DNA of 64,000 nt from Pseudomonas fluorescens (lineage in GTDB: Bacteria; Pseudomonadota; Gammaproteobacteria; Pseudomonadales; Pseudomonadaceae). Made by a program: the position numbers and the translations under genes. Positions 24,773 through 34,228 of this stretch are shown in pieces. The first letter of the stretch is position 1, and each line of letters opens with the position of its first letter. A model generated the notes under the pieces. That model worked only from the letters and a program-made list of their open reading frames with translations. It had not been told where the DNA came from and did no database searches. The stretch covers positions 3,815,501 through 3,879,500 of the forward strand of contig NZ_LR134318.1 in assembly GCF_900636825.1 (NCBI RefSeq), written 5' to 3'.

Positions 24773-24880
24773 TAAGACGTCCAGAAAAACGACAGGAAAA
24801 ATCTGGCCCGCAGCATAGCGATTTTTCTTATAACCACATATATCGATGCGGTCTATCCTTATACTCCAACACCCCACTCC

Positions 24881-24958
24881 CCCCTAGGAGCTGCCGCAGG
24901 CTGCGATCTTTTGATCTTTAAAAAAACAGAGATCGCAACCTGCGGAAGATCCTACAGA
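24881..24958. repeat. REP-type palindromic repeat (family A)
   Basis: CCCCTAGGAGCTGCCGCAGG and a slightly decayed inverted arm ending GATCCTACAG lie between the TSUP and MFS genes. Confidence 0.88.
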
Positions 24959-24967
24959 GGTGCGTAG

Positions 24968-26182
24968 TCAGTGCTGGCGGCGGCCGGGTTTGAAGCTGTG
25001 CTGGCTGTTGATCCACACGGTGGCCAAGGCGATCAGGGAAAGGATCAGCAGCGCCCACGGAAATGACATTGCCCCCGCGCGATCCAGCAGCAAGCCGCCA
25101 AACAGACCGCCGCCGGCAATCGCCACGTTCCACGATGTGGTCAGCATCGCCTGCACCACATCGACATGCTCACCGGCCGAGTCCGCCGCCGAGGTCAGCA
25201 ACAGCGTTGCCGAGCCGCCGAACGACAGGCCCCACACCGCCATGCAGGCGTAGATGATCAACGGCGAGGGCGCCGCGAGCGCCAACACCAACGCTGTAAC
25301 GGCGAACACTGCGAGGCTGATCAACGTCAGCCAGCGCAACCAGCGATCCACCAGCAAACCAATGATCCAGATCCCCAGCAACGAGCACAGGCCGAACACC
25401 AGTAGCACCAGATCGACGCGGTCGGCCAGCCCGGCCTGCATCAGAAACGGCGCGATGTAGGTGTAGAGAATGTTGTGCCCGAGCATCCACGTCAGCACCA
25501 CGAACAGCACCGGCCGCACTCCCGGCAAGCGCAATGATTCGAGCAATGGCAGACGCGCTTCGCTGCTCTGGCCCGGACGATCCGGCACAGCGATGACGAT
25601 CCACGCCGCGAGGACCAGCGCCAGCGCCGACATGATCCCGAACGAGGCGCGCCAGCCGATCAACTGGCCCAGCCAGGTTCCGGCCGGCGTGCCTAGCGAT
25701 AACGCGACCGGCGTGCCGAGCATGGCAATCGCCAGTGCGCGCCCCTGCTGATGCACGGGGACAATGCCACGCGCGTAACCGGCCATGATCCCCCACGACA
25801 GCCCCGCCGCCATTCCGGCGAGAAACCGCGAAGCCAAGGTCAGGCCGTAATGGCTGGAGAATGTGGTGATGGTGTTGAACAACAGGAAGCCGCCGACCGT
25901 CATCAACAACACGCGTCGTCGTGGCCAGCGCCGGGTGGCAACGGTCAGCGGGATCGCCGCGACAATCGAGCCCAACGCATACAGGGTCACCAACTGCCCG
26001 GCGAGTACTTCGCTGACGTTGAGGCCTGCGCCGATTTGCGGCAATAGCCCGGCCGGCAGCGTTTCGGTAAGGATGGCGATGAAGCCGGTCATGGCGAACG
26101 CGAGCAGCGCGGCGTAGGGCAATTTATCGGTGCGGGCGCTGGTGTCGATGCGCGTGAAATCGGCGCTTGCGGGGTCGGTCAT
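24968..26182 (-). CDS. MFS transporter, DHA1 efflux type
   Basis: A 404-residue permease with twelve helices, DHA1 family. After a short hydrophilic N-terminus it has ILTETLPAGLLPQIGAGLNVSE in helix 1-2, ATRRWPRRRVLLMTVGG in the conserved loop and SLGTPAGTWLGQLIGWRASFGIM in the exporter motif region. The type often exports sugars or drugs; the substrate is not predictable. It stands alone between two REP repeats. Confidence 0.85.
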   Translation of the reverse strand: MTDPASADFTRIDTSARTDKLPYAALLAFAMTGFIAILTETLPAGLLPQIGAGLNVSEVLAGQLVTLYALGSIVAAIPLTVATRRWPRRRVLLMTVGGFLLFNTITTFSSHYGLTLASRFLAGMAAGLSWGIMAGYARGIVPVHQQGRALAIAMLGTPVALSLGTPAGTWLGQLIGWRASFGIMSALALVLAAWIVIAVPDRPGQSSEARLPLLESLRLPGVRPVLFVVLTWMLGHNILYTYIAPFLMQAGLADRVDLVLLVFGLCSLLGIWIIGLLVDRWLRWLTLISLAVFAVTALVLALAAPSPLIIYACMAVWGLSFGGSATLLLTSAADSAGEHVDVVQAMLTTSWNVAIAGGGLFGGLLLDRAGAMSFPWALLILSLIALATVWINSQHSFKPGRRQH

Positions 26183-26252
26183 GACAGGTGCAGCTCCTTT
26201 TGCATCTAACTTTACAGAAGATTGTATACAAATTTATCGACCGCAACTCTAA

Positions 26253-26340
26253 CCTGTAGGAGTTGCCGCAGGCTGCGATCTTTTGACGTTGATCGTAAAA
26301 AAGATCAAAAGATCGCAGCCTGCGGCAGCTCCTACAGGGG
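26253..26340. repeat. REP-type palindromic repeat (family A)
   Basis: TGTAGGAGTTGCCGCAGG and its inverted partner; the right end abuts the stop codon of the lipoprotein gene at 26342. Confidence 0.92.
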
Positions 26341-26341
26341 T

Positions 26342-27091
26342 TCATTGCACCGGCAGGAAATTCAGAAACAGCAGACTCTGCGCGTAATTCAGGCCAATCC
26401 GGCGGTAGCGCTCATCGAACATCTGCGTGATCAAATCCAGCCGCGCGACGATTTTGCCGAACTCGGTGGCGAAACTCAGGTTACTGCCCTCCTCCGAGAT
26501 TTCGTTGGAAAACAGCAGCGGCTGGCCTTCCTTGTTCTGGCGTTGCGAAAGAATCCACGTAGCTTTTTCGATATTGCGCGCGGCGTTGTGCACGAACGTC
26601 GGATTGATCGCATCTGTCATGTAGAACTCGGTGCGATTGCCATGTGCAGTGACGAGCATGCTGCCGATGGCATAGATGAAGGCACCGACGCGATCACCGA
26701 GAAACTCCGGGCTCATGGCGTAGCTGAGCGCTGCCAAGTCCTTGCGCCCGCCGAGCACCGGTAGCGGCTGTTGCTGCTCGATGGCTTGGCGCACCTGCTT
26801 AACCGCAGCATGAATGTTAAGAAATCCTGACTTGCGCAACTCGTCCGGGTTGCGCAGGTACAGCTTGGCCTGCAGACGGTAGAGACTGTTGAGGTTGTCG
26901 CGCATCGCTAGAGTGGCCATGCGGTCGACGCTGGTCTGCAGGAATTCCTGGGGCTTGCCCTCACGCATCTGGTTGAAGAAGCCATTGCCGTCCTGGTGGC
27001 TGCAACCGCTGAAAAACAGCGACGACAAACAGACCCCCAGCAGGCACGGGCGACGAAAAAAAGCAGCAATCAGGTCAAAAGCTCTCGGCAT
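26342..27091 (-). CDS. Lipoprotein, hypothetical
   Basis: A 249-residue lipoprotein: basic N-terminus, hydrophobic stretch and lipobox FSGC (about Cys30). The mature part is helical, with MRDNLNSLYRLQAKLYLRNPDELRKSG, FLGDRVGAFIYAIGSMLVTAHGNRTEFYMTD and LITQMFDERYRRIGLNYAQSL. I recall similar uncharacterised lipoproteins in pseudomonads but no named domain. ATG 27091 (MPRAFD) was preferred over a GTG 18 bases upstream; neither has a strong ribosome-binding site. Confidence 0.7.
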   Translation of the reverse strand: MPRAFDLIAAFFRRPCLLGVCLSSLFFSGCSHQDGNGFFNQMREGKPQEFLQTSVDRMATLAMRDNLNSLYRLQAKLYLRNPDELRKSGFLNIHAAVKQVRQAIEQQQPLPVLGGRKDLAALSYAMSPEFLGDRVGAFIYAIGSMLVTAHGNRTEFYMTDAINPTFVHNAARNIEKATWILSQRQNKEGQPLLFSNEISEEGSNLSFATEFGKIVARLDLITQMFDERYRRIGLNYAQSLLFLNFLPVQ

Positions 27092-27238
27092 GAATTCTCG
27101 AACAGGCACGTTCCTGTGCGGCGGGAGTCACCGCATCCTGGCCATGGATAGAGCGACTGATTGCAAAAAAGTGCAGTGGTGCGCCAGCCGAACCGACCTC
27201 CGGTGAATACCCTTTGCGCAATTAGTCTGTCTTTATTG

Positions 27239-27266
27239 TTGAAATAAACGATTAATCAACTATAAA
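27239..27266 (+). promoter_or_regulatory. Candidate sigma70 promoter upstream of galM
   Basis: TTGAAA, a 16-bp spacer and TATAAA in an AT-rich stretch. A REP palindrome lies between it and galM, so the transcript leader would carry the hairpin. Matched by eye. Confidence 0.4.
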
Positions 27267-27303
27267 TCCTCTTCACGCACACAAATAGCATGACTAGTAC
27301 CCA

Positions 27304-27406
27304 TGTAGGAGCTGCCGCAGGCTGCGATCTTTTGATTTTGACTCTGAAAATTACAGTCAAAAGATCGTCCGATCACGGCCCGAGCCTGCGGCAGCTCCTA
27401 CAAAGG
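27304..27406. repeat. REP-type palindromic repeat (family A), mixed arms
   Basis: The left arm is the short form (GCAGGCTGCGATCTTTTG), the right arm the long form with GATCGTCCGATCACGGCCCG before CCTGCGGCAGCTCCTACA. The element is a hybrid of two subtypes. Confidence 0.88.
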
Positions 27407-27445
27407 ACTGCGGTGTTTAAAACAACAACAAGAAGGAAGGTCAAC

Positions 27446-28594
27446 ATGCTTCAATCCCGTCACCTGCTCACCGGCCTCGGACTGTCTTTGATGATCGCTA
27501 CCCAATCCGCCAACGCGGCGGGCCTGACCGCCGAACATAAAGCCTTTGGCAAAACCAACGACGGCACGCCCGTCGAGCAATACATCCTGCGCAACAGCCA
27601 CGGCATGCAAGCCACCGTCATTACTTATGGCGCGACCCTGCAAGCGCTGAAAGTCGCCGACAAGCACGGCAAGTTCGACGATGTGGTGCTCGGTTTCGAC
27701 GATGTGCAGGGTTATCACAAAGGCACTGCGTACTTCGGCGCGACCATCGGCCGCTTCGGCAATCGCCTGGCCGAGGGCGCTTTCGAACTCGACGGCAAAC
27801 GTTATCAAGTGCCGCAGAACGACAAGTCCAATGCCTTGCACGGCGGTCCCCAGGGCTTTGACAAAAAAGTCTGGAAGGCCAAGGAAACCAAGGACAAGGA
27901 TTCGGTCGGCGTGACCCTGACCTATCTGTCGGCGGACGGCGAGATGGGCTTTCCCGGCAACCTGACCACCGAAGTCACCTATCGCCTGACCGACGACAAC
28001 GAGCTGCGCATCGACTACAAAGCCAGCACGGATAAACCCACCGTGCTCAACCTGACCAACCACAGTTACTTCAACCTCGCCGGCGCCGGCAATGGCGACA
28101 TCCTCAAGCAGGTCGCCACGCTCAACGCCAGTCATTACACGCCGGTCACGGCCAAGCTGATTCCGACCGGTGAACTGGCACCCGTTGCGGGCACGCCGAT
28201 GGATTTCACGAAACCGACGGCGATTGGTACGCATATCAAGGCTGACCATCCGCAGCTGAAGTTTGCCGAGGCAAAACAGGGCGGCTTTGATTTCAACTGG
28301 GCGCTGGACACCAAGGGCGACGTCAGCAAGGTCGCCACTGAGGTCAGCGATCCGCAATCCGGGCGCGTTCTGCAGCTGTTCACCACCGAGCCGGGCGTGC
28401 AGTTCTACACCAGCAACTTCCTCGACGGCACGGTCAAGGGCAAGGGCGGCAAGGTCTATCCGCATTGGGGCGCGTTTACTCTGGAGACCCAGCACTATCC
28501 GGATTCGCCAAACCAACCGGACTTCCCGAGCACGCGGCTTGACCCGGGGCAGACTTACAGCCACAGCGTGGTTTTGAAGTTTTCCACCAAGTAA
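27446..28594 (+). CDS. galM: Periplasmic aldose 1-epimerase (mutarotase)
   Basis: Interconverts alpha and beta anomers of aldohexoses. The 382-residue product has a signal peptide (MLQSRHLLTGLGLSLMIATQSANA), so it acts in the periplasm, unlike E. coli GalM. Family motifs are GATIGRFGNRLAEG (about residues 100-113), the catalytic His in LTNHSYFNLAG and the catalytic Glu in FTLETQHYPDSPNQPDFPST. ATG 27446 follows AAGGAAGG. No sugar uptake genes are adjacent. A copy of its last codons is found downstream, fused to a duplicated REP. Confidence 0.92.
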   Translation: MLQSRHLLTGLGLSLMIATQSANAAGLTAEHKAFGKTNDGTPVEQYILRNSHGMQATVITYGATLQALKVADKHGKFDDVVLGFDDVQGYHKGTAYFGATIGRFGNRLAEGAFELDGKRYQVPQNDKSNALHGGPQGFDKKVWKAKETKDKDSVGVTLTYLSADGEMGFPGNLTTEVTYRLTDDNELRIDYKASTDKPTVLNLTNHSYFNLAGAGNGDILKQVATLNASHYTPVTAKLIPTGELAPVAGTPMDFTKPTAIGTHIKADHPQLKFAEAKQGGFDFNWALDTKGDVSKVATEVSDPQSGRVLQLFTTEPGVQFYTSNFLDGTVKGKGGKVYPHWGAFTLETQHYPDSPNQPDFPSTRLDPGQTYSHSVVLKFSTK

Positions 28595-28775
28595 ACCTTC
28601 GAAGATCAAAAGATCGCAGCGTGCCGCAGCTCCTACAGAGGAATACGTTCCCATGTAGGAGCTGCGGAAGTTCTCCGTCAAGTAACCTTCGAAGATCAAA
28701 GATCGCAGCGTGCCGCAGCTCCTACAGAGGAATACGTTCCCATGTAGGAGCTGCGGCACGCTGCGATCTTTTTTG
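28576..28775. repeat. Tandemly duplicated REP unit carrying the galM 3' end
   Basis: The segment from GAAGTTTTCCACCAAGTAAACC (28576, end of galM) through the REP arms and the linker GAGGAATACGTTCCCA is repeated from 28667 with few changes (GAAGTTCTCCGTCAAGTAACC), period about 91 bp. A final left arm TGTAGGAGCTGCGGCACGC with GCTGCGATCTTTT closes the block. Confidence 0.88.
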
Positions 28776-28841
28776 CTTTTGGAACCCCGAGGCTATTCTG
28801 CTGCCCACTAAAGACACTGATTCTTCAGCCAGGAGGTTTGA

Positions 28842-29663
28842 ATGCGTACCCTTGAGTTGGCCGGCGTGCAGGTTCCGGTGATTGGCCAAGGCACTTGGCG
28901 CATGGGCGAAGATGCCTCGGCGCACAAGCGTGAAGTGGCCGCCCTGCGTACGGGGATTGAACTGGGCATGACGCTGATCGACAGCGCTGAAATGTACGCC
29001 GAGGGCGGTGCCGAGAAGCTGGTCGGCGAAGCGATCGCCGGTCAACGTGACAACGTGTTTCTGGTCAGCAAGGTCTACCCGCACAACGCCAGCACAAAAG
29101 GCATCCCGCAAGCCTGCGAGCGCAGCCTGCGCAGGCTCGATACCGATTACATCGATTTGTACCTGCTGCACTGGCGCGGCCAGTACCCGCTGGATGAAAC
29201 CGTCGAGGCTTTCGAACGCTTGCGCGAAGACGGCAAGATCGGCCGTTGGGGTGTGTCGAATTTCGACGTTGATGATCTGGAAGAACTGTCCAGCTCGGTC
29301 TGCGCCACCAACCAGGTGCTCTACAACCTCGAAGAGCGCGGTATCGAATTCGATCTGTTGCCGTGGTGCCAGCACCAGCGCATGCCACTGATGGCTTACT
29401 GCCCGATCGGCCAGGGCGGTGCCATGCTTGCCGAGCCGGTACTCAAACAGATTGCCGCTCGTCACAACGTGACCCCGGCACAGGTTTCGCTGGCGTGGAT
29501 TCTGCGTCAGGATGGTGTGATTGCGATTCCCAAGGCTGTGCGGCCCGAACACGTGCAACTCAATGCACAGGCGGCACAGTTGCAACTGGACGCCGGGGAT
29601 CTGGCGGCGCTGGACCAGGTTTTTCGAGCGCCACAACGCAAGCAGCGGCTGGCCATGGTCTGA
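28842..29663 (+). CDS. Aldo/keto reductase family oxidoreductase
   Basis: A 273-residue (alpha/beta)8 NADPH-dependent carbonyl reductase. The catalytic tetrad is intact: Asp47 and Tyr52 (LIDSAEMYAEG), Lys77 (VSKVYP) and His110 (LYLLHWRG). The cofactor region includes IAIPKAVRPEHVQLNAQA near residue 225. It resembles the DkgA/YeaE-like subgroup; the physiological substrate is unknown. AGGAGG sits just upstream of the ATG. DUF1810 follows 27 bp later, probably cotranscribed. Confidence 0.92.
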   Translation: MRTLELAGVQVPVIGQGTWRMGEDASAHKREVAALRTGIELGMTLIDSAEMYAEGGAEKLVGEAIAGQRDNVFLVSKVYPHNASTKGIPQACERSLRRLDTDYIDLYLLHWRGQYPLDETVEAFERLREDGKIGRWGVSNFDVDDLEELSSSVCATNQVLYNLEERGIEFDLLPWCQHQRMPLMAYCPIGQGGAMLAEPVLKQIAARHNVTPAQVSLAWILRQDGVIAIPKAVRPEHVQLNAQAAQLQLDAGDLAALDQVFRAPQRKQRLAMV

Positions 29664-29690
29664 GCCACCGCCGACTGGCGAGGCGTCGCG

Positions 29691-30161
29691 ATGAGAAGCA
29701 CTGATCAGTACGACCCGTTCAACCTGCAACGTTTTGTGCAGGCGCAGGACCCAGTGTTCGAGCGCGTGCAGCGTGAGCTGGATGACGGCCGCAAACGCAG
29801 CCACTGGATGTGGTTCATTTTTCCGCAATTTGCCGGACTGGGCGGCAGTGAAATGTCGCGCCGGTTCGCCATCGGCTCGGCCGAGGAAGCCCAAGCCTAT
29901 CTGGCCCACGAGCTGCTCGGCGCGCGTCTGCGCACTTGCACCCAGCTGGTGCTCAATGTGCAACATCGTTCGATTGCGCAGATTTTCGGCCATCCCGATG
30001 ACCTGAAATTTCATTCCTCGATGACTCTGTTCGCACAATTTGCCGCCGATGACAGCCTGTTTCAGCAGGCGCTGGATCGCTATTTCCACGGCATTCTCGA
30101 TGAATGGACGCTGCAGCTCCTCGACTCAAAACAGGCCCAATTGCCCGCCGATCAAGGTTGA
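29691..30161 (+). CDS. DUF1810 family protein
   Basis: A 156-residue cytosolic protein with the DUF1810 signature: NLQRFVQAQDPVFERVQRELDDGRKRSHWMWFIFPQFAGLGGSEMSRRF, then FHSSMTLFAQFA and LDRYFHGILDEWTLQLLD. The fold is helical; the family's role is unknown. Its 3' end overlaps the 3' end of the convergent polB gene by 36 bp. Confidence 0.88.
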   Translation: MRSTDQYDPFNLQRFVQAQDPVFERVQRELDDGRKRSHWMWFIFPQFAGLGGSEMSRRFAIGSAEEAQAYLAHELLGARLRTCTQLVLNVQHRSIAQIFGHPDDLKFHSSMTLFAQFAADDSLFQQALDRYFHGILDEWTLQLLDSKQAQLPADQG

Positions 30162-32490
30162 GAAATCGTCATCAACAAACGGCAGAATTGCATCCGCCAC
30201 CGGTTGCAGCTGACGGCTGATGTAGTGGTCGTAATCAATGGCGGCGCGGCGCACTTCCAGCGGTTCCGGGCCGGCCAGGGTGATGACGTAGCTGATCCAG
30301 CCACCGTTCTGGTATTGCCGCGGCCGCCCCTGCTGCGCGTTGTATTCATCGGCGAGCCGAGCGGCGCGCACATGCGGTGGCACGTTGCGTTCGTAATCGT
30401 CGAGCGTGCGGCGCAGGCGTTTGCGATAGATCAACCGGTCATCGAACTCTCCGGCGAGGGTTTTGCGCACGTAGTCGCGGACATAATCCTGATAGGGCTC
30501 GCGCTGGAAGATCCGCTCATACAGTTCCTGCTGAAACTGCCGGGCCAGCAACGACCAGTCGGTGCGCACGGTTTCCAGGCCTTTGTAGACCATTTCGTCG
30601 CTGCCATCGGCGCGAGTAACGAGGCCGGCGTAACGCTTTTTGCTGCCCTCCTCGGCACCGCGAATCGTCGGCATGAGAAAGCGCTTGTAGTGAATTTCGA
30701 ACTGCAGCTCCAGTGCGCTTTCCAGCCCGTATTCGTCCCGCACATGGGCGCGCCACCAATCGTTGACGTGTTTGACCAACGCGTGGCCGATGCGCGCCGC
30801 GTCTTCTTGATCATGCAAGCGGCGTAGCCAGACAAAGGTTGAATCGGTGTCGCCATAAATCACCGCATGGCCCTGTTCTTCGATCAACTGGCGGGTGCGC
30901 AACATGATTTCGTGGCCGCGCAAGGTGATCGATGAGGCCAGTCGCGTATCGAAGAAACGGCAGCCGCTGGAGCCGAGCACGCCGTAGAAAGCGTTCATGA
31001 TGATTTTCAATGCTTGCGACAGCGGCGCGTTGTGCTCGCGTTTGGCGGTCTCGCGACCCTCGGCAACGCGCGCGACGATCGCCGGCAGACAATGCCTGGT
31101 TCGCGAAAAGCGTGCGCCGCGAAAACCCGCAACCGAGTCGGCGTCATCGGGATGCTGCAAACCTTCGATCAGACCCACCGGGTCGATCAGAAAGGTACGG
31201 ATGATCGACGGATAGAGGCTTTTGTAGTCGAGCACCAGCACCGACTCGTAAAGCCCCGGTCGGGAATCCATGACAAAGCCGCCCGGGCTGGCCTGCGGTG
31301 GATTGGTGCCCAGATTCGGCGCGACGAAACCCTGACGATGCATCAACGGCATGTACAGGTGCGTGAACGCCGCCACCGAGCCGCCGCTGCGGTCGGCGGG
31401 CAGACCGGTGACGCTGGCGCGTTCGAGCAAGAACGTCAGCAGTTCGATTTTTGGCGAATATCCGCGTGACCAGTTCGCAGTCCTTGAGGTTGTATTTGGC
31501 CAGCGCCGGCTTGTCCTCGGCGAACATGCGGTTGATCTCGTCCATGCGCTGGTACGGGTTGTTGATCGCCTTGCCTTCACCGAGCAGCGTCTGCGCGACG
31601 TTTTCCAGGCTGAACGACGGAAAACTCCAGGTCGCCGAACGCAGAGACTCGATGCCATCGATGATCAACCGCCCCGCCGCCGAGGCGAAATAATGGTTAC
31701 GGCTGCCGTGTTCGCGCCACTGCATTTCTTCGCCGCCACGACCGATTTTCAGCGGTACGCCAAGGCGTCGCGCGTGCTCGTGGAGGATGCGCAGGTCGAA
31801 TTGCACGACGTTCCAGCCAATGATCGCGTCGGGATCGTGGCGGGCGAACCATTCGTTGAGTTTCTTCAGAATCAGCGTGCGCGAGTCGCAGTATTCGAGA
31901 TCGAAATCGACAATGCTGTCGTCGCCATTCGGTGCGCCGAGCATGTACACCTGGCGTTGGCCGCAGCCTTCAAGGGCAATGGAATACAGATCACCGGTTT
32001 CTGTGGTTTCGATGTCCAGCGAGACCAGCCGCAGTTTCGGCCGATAACCGGGGTCGGGCTTGAGCTGCGCGTTGATCAGCACGCCGTCGGCATCAGGCGT
32101 TCCGCTGAACAGCACCGGTGCGGTGATGAAACGCTCCATCAGATAGCGTTCCGGCGGGCGCACGTCGGCTTCATAGATGTCGAGGCCGGCGCGATTGAAC
32201 GCGGTTTCCAGGCGCATCAATTGGCCGTGCTGCTGGCAATACAGGCCCAGAACTGGCCGATGCGCAAAATCCTGCAGGGCCAGCGGGCGGAGCTCGACGT
32301 TGTTTTCGTCATGCAACAGACGCTCGGCGGCCTCACGCTGGATGGCGGGAATGAATGCCACTGATGGCTGATGCGCCAGACGCACACAGCGCGGCCCGGC
32401 GTCAGTCGCCAGCCAGAATTCGACTTCGGTGCCGGCCGGCGTATCGCGCCAATGCCGGGTCAGGACGAAGCCTTGCTGTAAATCCACCAC
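30126..32490 (-). pseudogene. polB: DNA polymerase II, interrupted by a single-base frameshift
   Basis: A family B polymerase with 3'-5' exonuclease, damage-inducible in E. coli. All domains are encoded, in two frames: exonuclease motif DIETTETGD and the N-terminal part end after DCELVTRIFAK; the rest resumes in another frame with IELLTFLLERASV and has DYKSLYPSII, KIIMNAFYGVLGSSG and YGDTDSTFV. Correcting one extra A in the A5 run (minus strand; T5 at 31448-31452) gives a complete 787-residue protein of family length. So either a recent mutation or a sequencing error. As it stands, a product truncated after the exonuclease domain would be made. Confidence 0.9.
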
Positions 32491-32567
32491 TGCGACCTCG
32501 GAAATTGAAACTGATGGGCATTCTACGCTGCCCTTGCATCGCCCGCGTTTTCAGTGGGAATTACTTT

Positions 32568-32588
32568 GTGGCGAGGGGATTTATCCGG
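32568..32588. repeat. Single arm of the GTGGCGAGGGGATTTATCC repeat family
   Basis: GTGGCGAGGGGATTTATCC occurs here once, and as inverted arms at 33167-33277. Confidence 0.75.
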
Positions 32589-32689
32589 CAAATGGCGTTT
32601 TTTGTACGCTATCTGCCGCTTTGCCACCTTGCCCTGCGCCGCTGCGTCTACGATGCTTGATTAACAACGACAACACCTGAGTAACCGCC

Positions 32690-33130
32690 ATGAAGACCGT
32701 CGCCCAACTGCTCAAGCTCAAAGATCAGAAAAATCAGGAAGTGCATCAGATCAAACCCGATCACATGGTGCTCGAAGCGCTGATGAAGATGGCCGAGAAA
32801 AACGTCGGCGCCTTGCTGGTGGTGGAAGACGACAAAGTGGTCGGCATCATCAGTGAGCGCGACTATGCGCGCAAACTGGTGTTGCATGGCCGCTCCTCGG
32901 TAGGCACGCCGGTGCGCGACATCATGGTCAAGGACGTGATCACCGTCGACACCCGACAAACCGTCGACACGTGCCTGGGCATCATGTCCGACAAACGCCT
33001 GCGCCACTTGCCGGTGGTCGAGGAGGGTCAGTTGATCGGTTTGCTGTCGATTGGCGACCTGGTCAAGGAAGCGATTGCCGAACAGGCAGAGCTGATCAAG
33101 CAGCTCGAGCAGTACATTCGCGGGGAGTGA
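32690..33130 (+). CDS. Tandem CBS domain protein
   Basis: A 146-residue cytosolic protein consisting of two CBS domains (about residues 15-70 and 75-135) with the repeated pattern GALLVVEDDKVVGIISERDYARKL and LRHLPVVEEGQLIGLLSIGDLVKE. Such stand-alone pairs bind adenine nucleotides and act as energy or redox sensors for partner proteins; the partner is not evident. Single gene, followed by a repeat. Confidence 0.9.
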   Translation: MKTVAQLLKLKDQKNQEVHQIKPDHMVLEALMKMAEKNVGALLVVEDDKVVGIISERDYARKLVLHGRSSVGTPVRDIMVKDVITVDTRQTVDTCLGIMSDKRLRHLPVVEEGQLIGLLSIGDLVKEAIAEQAELIKQLEQYIRGE

Positions 33131-33166
33131 TGCCCCCATAACGCCTCACAATCCGGAGCGAACCCC

Positions 33167-33277
33167 GTGGCGAGGGGATTTATCCCCGATGGGTGCGAAG
33201 CGCCCCGATACCGTAGGGCCTGCTACGCAGTCCATCGTGGATAAATCCCCTCGCCACAGGGCTCGCTCCCACATTGG
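33167..33277. repeat. REPIN-like inverted repeat, GTGGCGAGGGGATTTATCC family
   Basis: The left arm GTGGCGAGGGGATTTATCC and an inverted copy (GGATAAATCCCCTCGCCAC) enclose about 65 bp that contain shorter inverted repeats. A GGCTCGCTCCCACA arm of another family is attached at the right end. Confidence 0.88.
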
Positions 33278-33285
33278 GTTATTGG

Positions 33286-33915
33286 TCAGGCTTCAGAGGG
33301 CCAATGCCGTTCGAACACCGGCGCCAGCACCGGATGGCGGTCGATTCTCTGCAGCCAGGCATAAAAGCCTGGCCGCGTCTGGCGCAGATGCTCGCGGCTG
33401 CCGGCCCAGCGGCTCACCACCGCCGCCAGCACGTCCAGCGCCCCCGGCGTTTCGTCATCCAGATACAGCTCGGCGGAAAACTGGTCGGCGAACACCTCCC
33501 AACTGAAATGCAGGCGCTGACGTGCGCCGGCGATCAGGTTCTGTCGCGCGGCTTCATCAGGTGTGATCAGCCAGCGCTCGGGGTAATCGATGATGCCGAT
33601 GGCCGCGTAGCAGTTGCTGACGATGTACGCCAGACCGCGAATGGCCTGATCACGGTCTGCAGCCTCGGTCGGCAACAGGCCGGACTTGGGGAACGTCAGC
33701 CCCAGATGAATCAGGATCGCCGCACTTTCGGTCAGGGCGCTGCCATCGGGCAGTTGCAAGGTCGGGATCTGTTTCAGCGGATTGAGTTTGGCCAGCGCGT
33801 CGGCAGCGTCCGCGCCGGCTTCGGTGTCGATGAAGCGGTAGGCGATCTGGCACAACTCCAATGCCGCTTCGATGGCGGCCGCGCCGGAGTTCTTTTGCCC
33901 GTAGAGTTGATACAT
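33286..33915 (-). CDS. Glutathione S-transferase family protein
   Basis: A 209-residue protein with an N-terminal thioredoxin-like domain (MYQLYGQKNSGAAAIEAALE, LNPLKQIPTLQLPDGSALTESAAILIHL with the ESAAI glutathione contact) and an all-helical C-terminal domain. Ser in the NSG position could activate the thiol, as in other bacterial GSTs. Substrate unknown. ATG 33915 follows GGGGGAAC. Flanked by repeats on both sides, single gene. Confidence 0.88.
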   Translation of the reverse strand: MYQLYGQKNSGAAAIEAALELCQIAYRFIDTEAGADAADALAKLNPLKQIPTLQLPDGSALTESAAILIHLGLTFPKSGLLPTEAADRDQAIRGLAYIVSNCYAAIGIIDYPERWLITPDEAARQNLIAGARQRLHFSWEVFADQFSAELYLDDETPGALDVLAAVVSRWAGSREHLRQTRPGFYAWLQRIDRHPVLAPVFERHWPSEA

Positions 33916-34013
33916 ATCTGTTCCCCCGATAAGGCCGTTGCAACAGGGTAGATGGCTGGCTGGCCTGCTGTAGAAAATTCTGCCGATGAATCGTTCCAAC
34001 TCGATGCAAAACC

Positions 34014-34102
34014 TGTGGGAGCGAGCCTGCTCGCGAATCCGGTGGGTCAGTCAAAGCAATGTTGTCTGGGCCGGCGCCTTCGCGAGCAGGCTCGCTCCCA
34101 CA
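34014..34102. repeat. REP-type palindromic repeat (family B)
   Basis: TGTGGGAGCGAGCCTGCTCGCGAA and its inverted copy (TTCGCGAGCAGGCTC...) are separated by about 40 bp, the usual REPIN arrangement in the P. fluorescens group. Confidence 0.92.
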
Positions 34103-34228
34103 GGTTTGATCGCTGGTGTCTGAAAATTTATTTGTCCGGCACTGCATCCAATCCGCTTCGCCGTGGGTAGTCCTTGTAACAGCCACCCTTCGGCTGCCAG
34201 CGGTCTACCCTTTCTGGAGATACAACGG

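Noticed and set aside
31448..31452. Programmed ribosomal frameshifting in polB
   Set aside because: No stem-loop or known recoding signal is seen and DNA polymerase II genes are not known to use it; mutation or sequencing error explains the break more simply.
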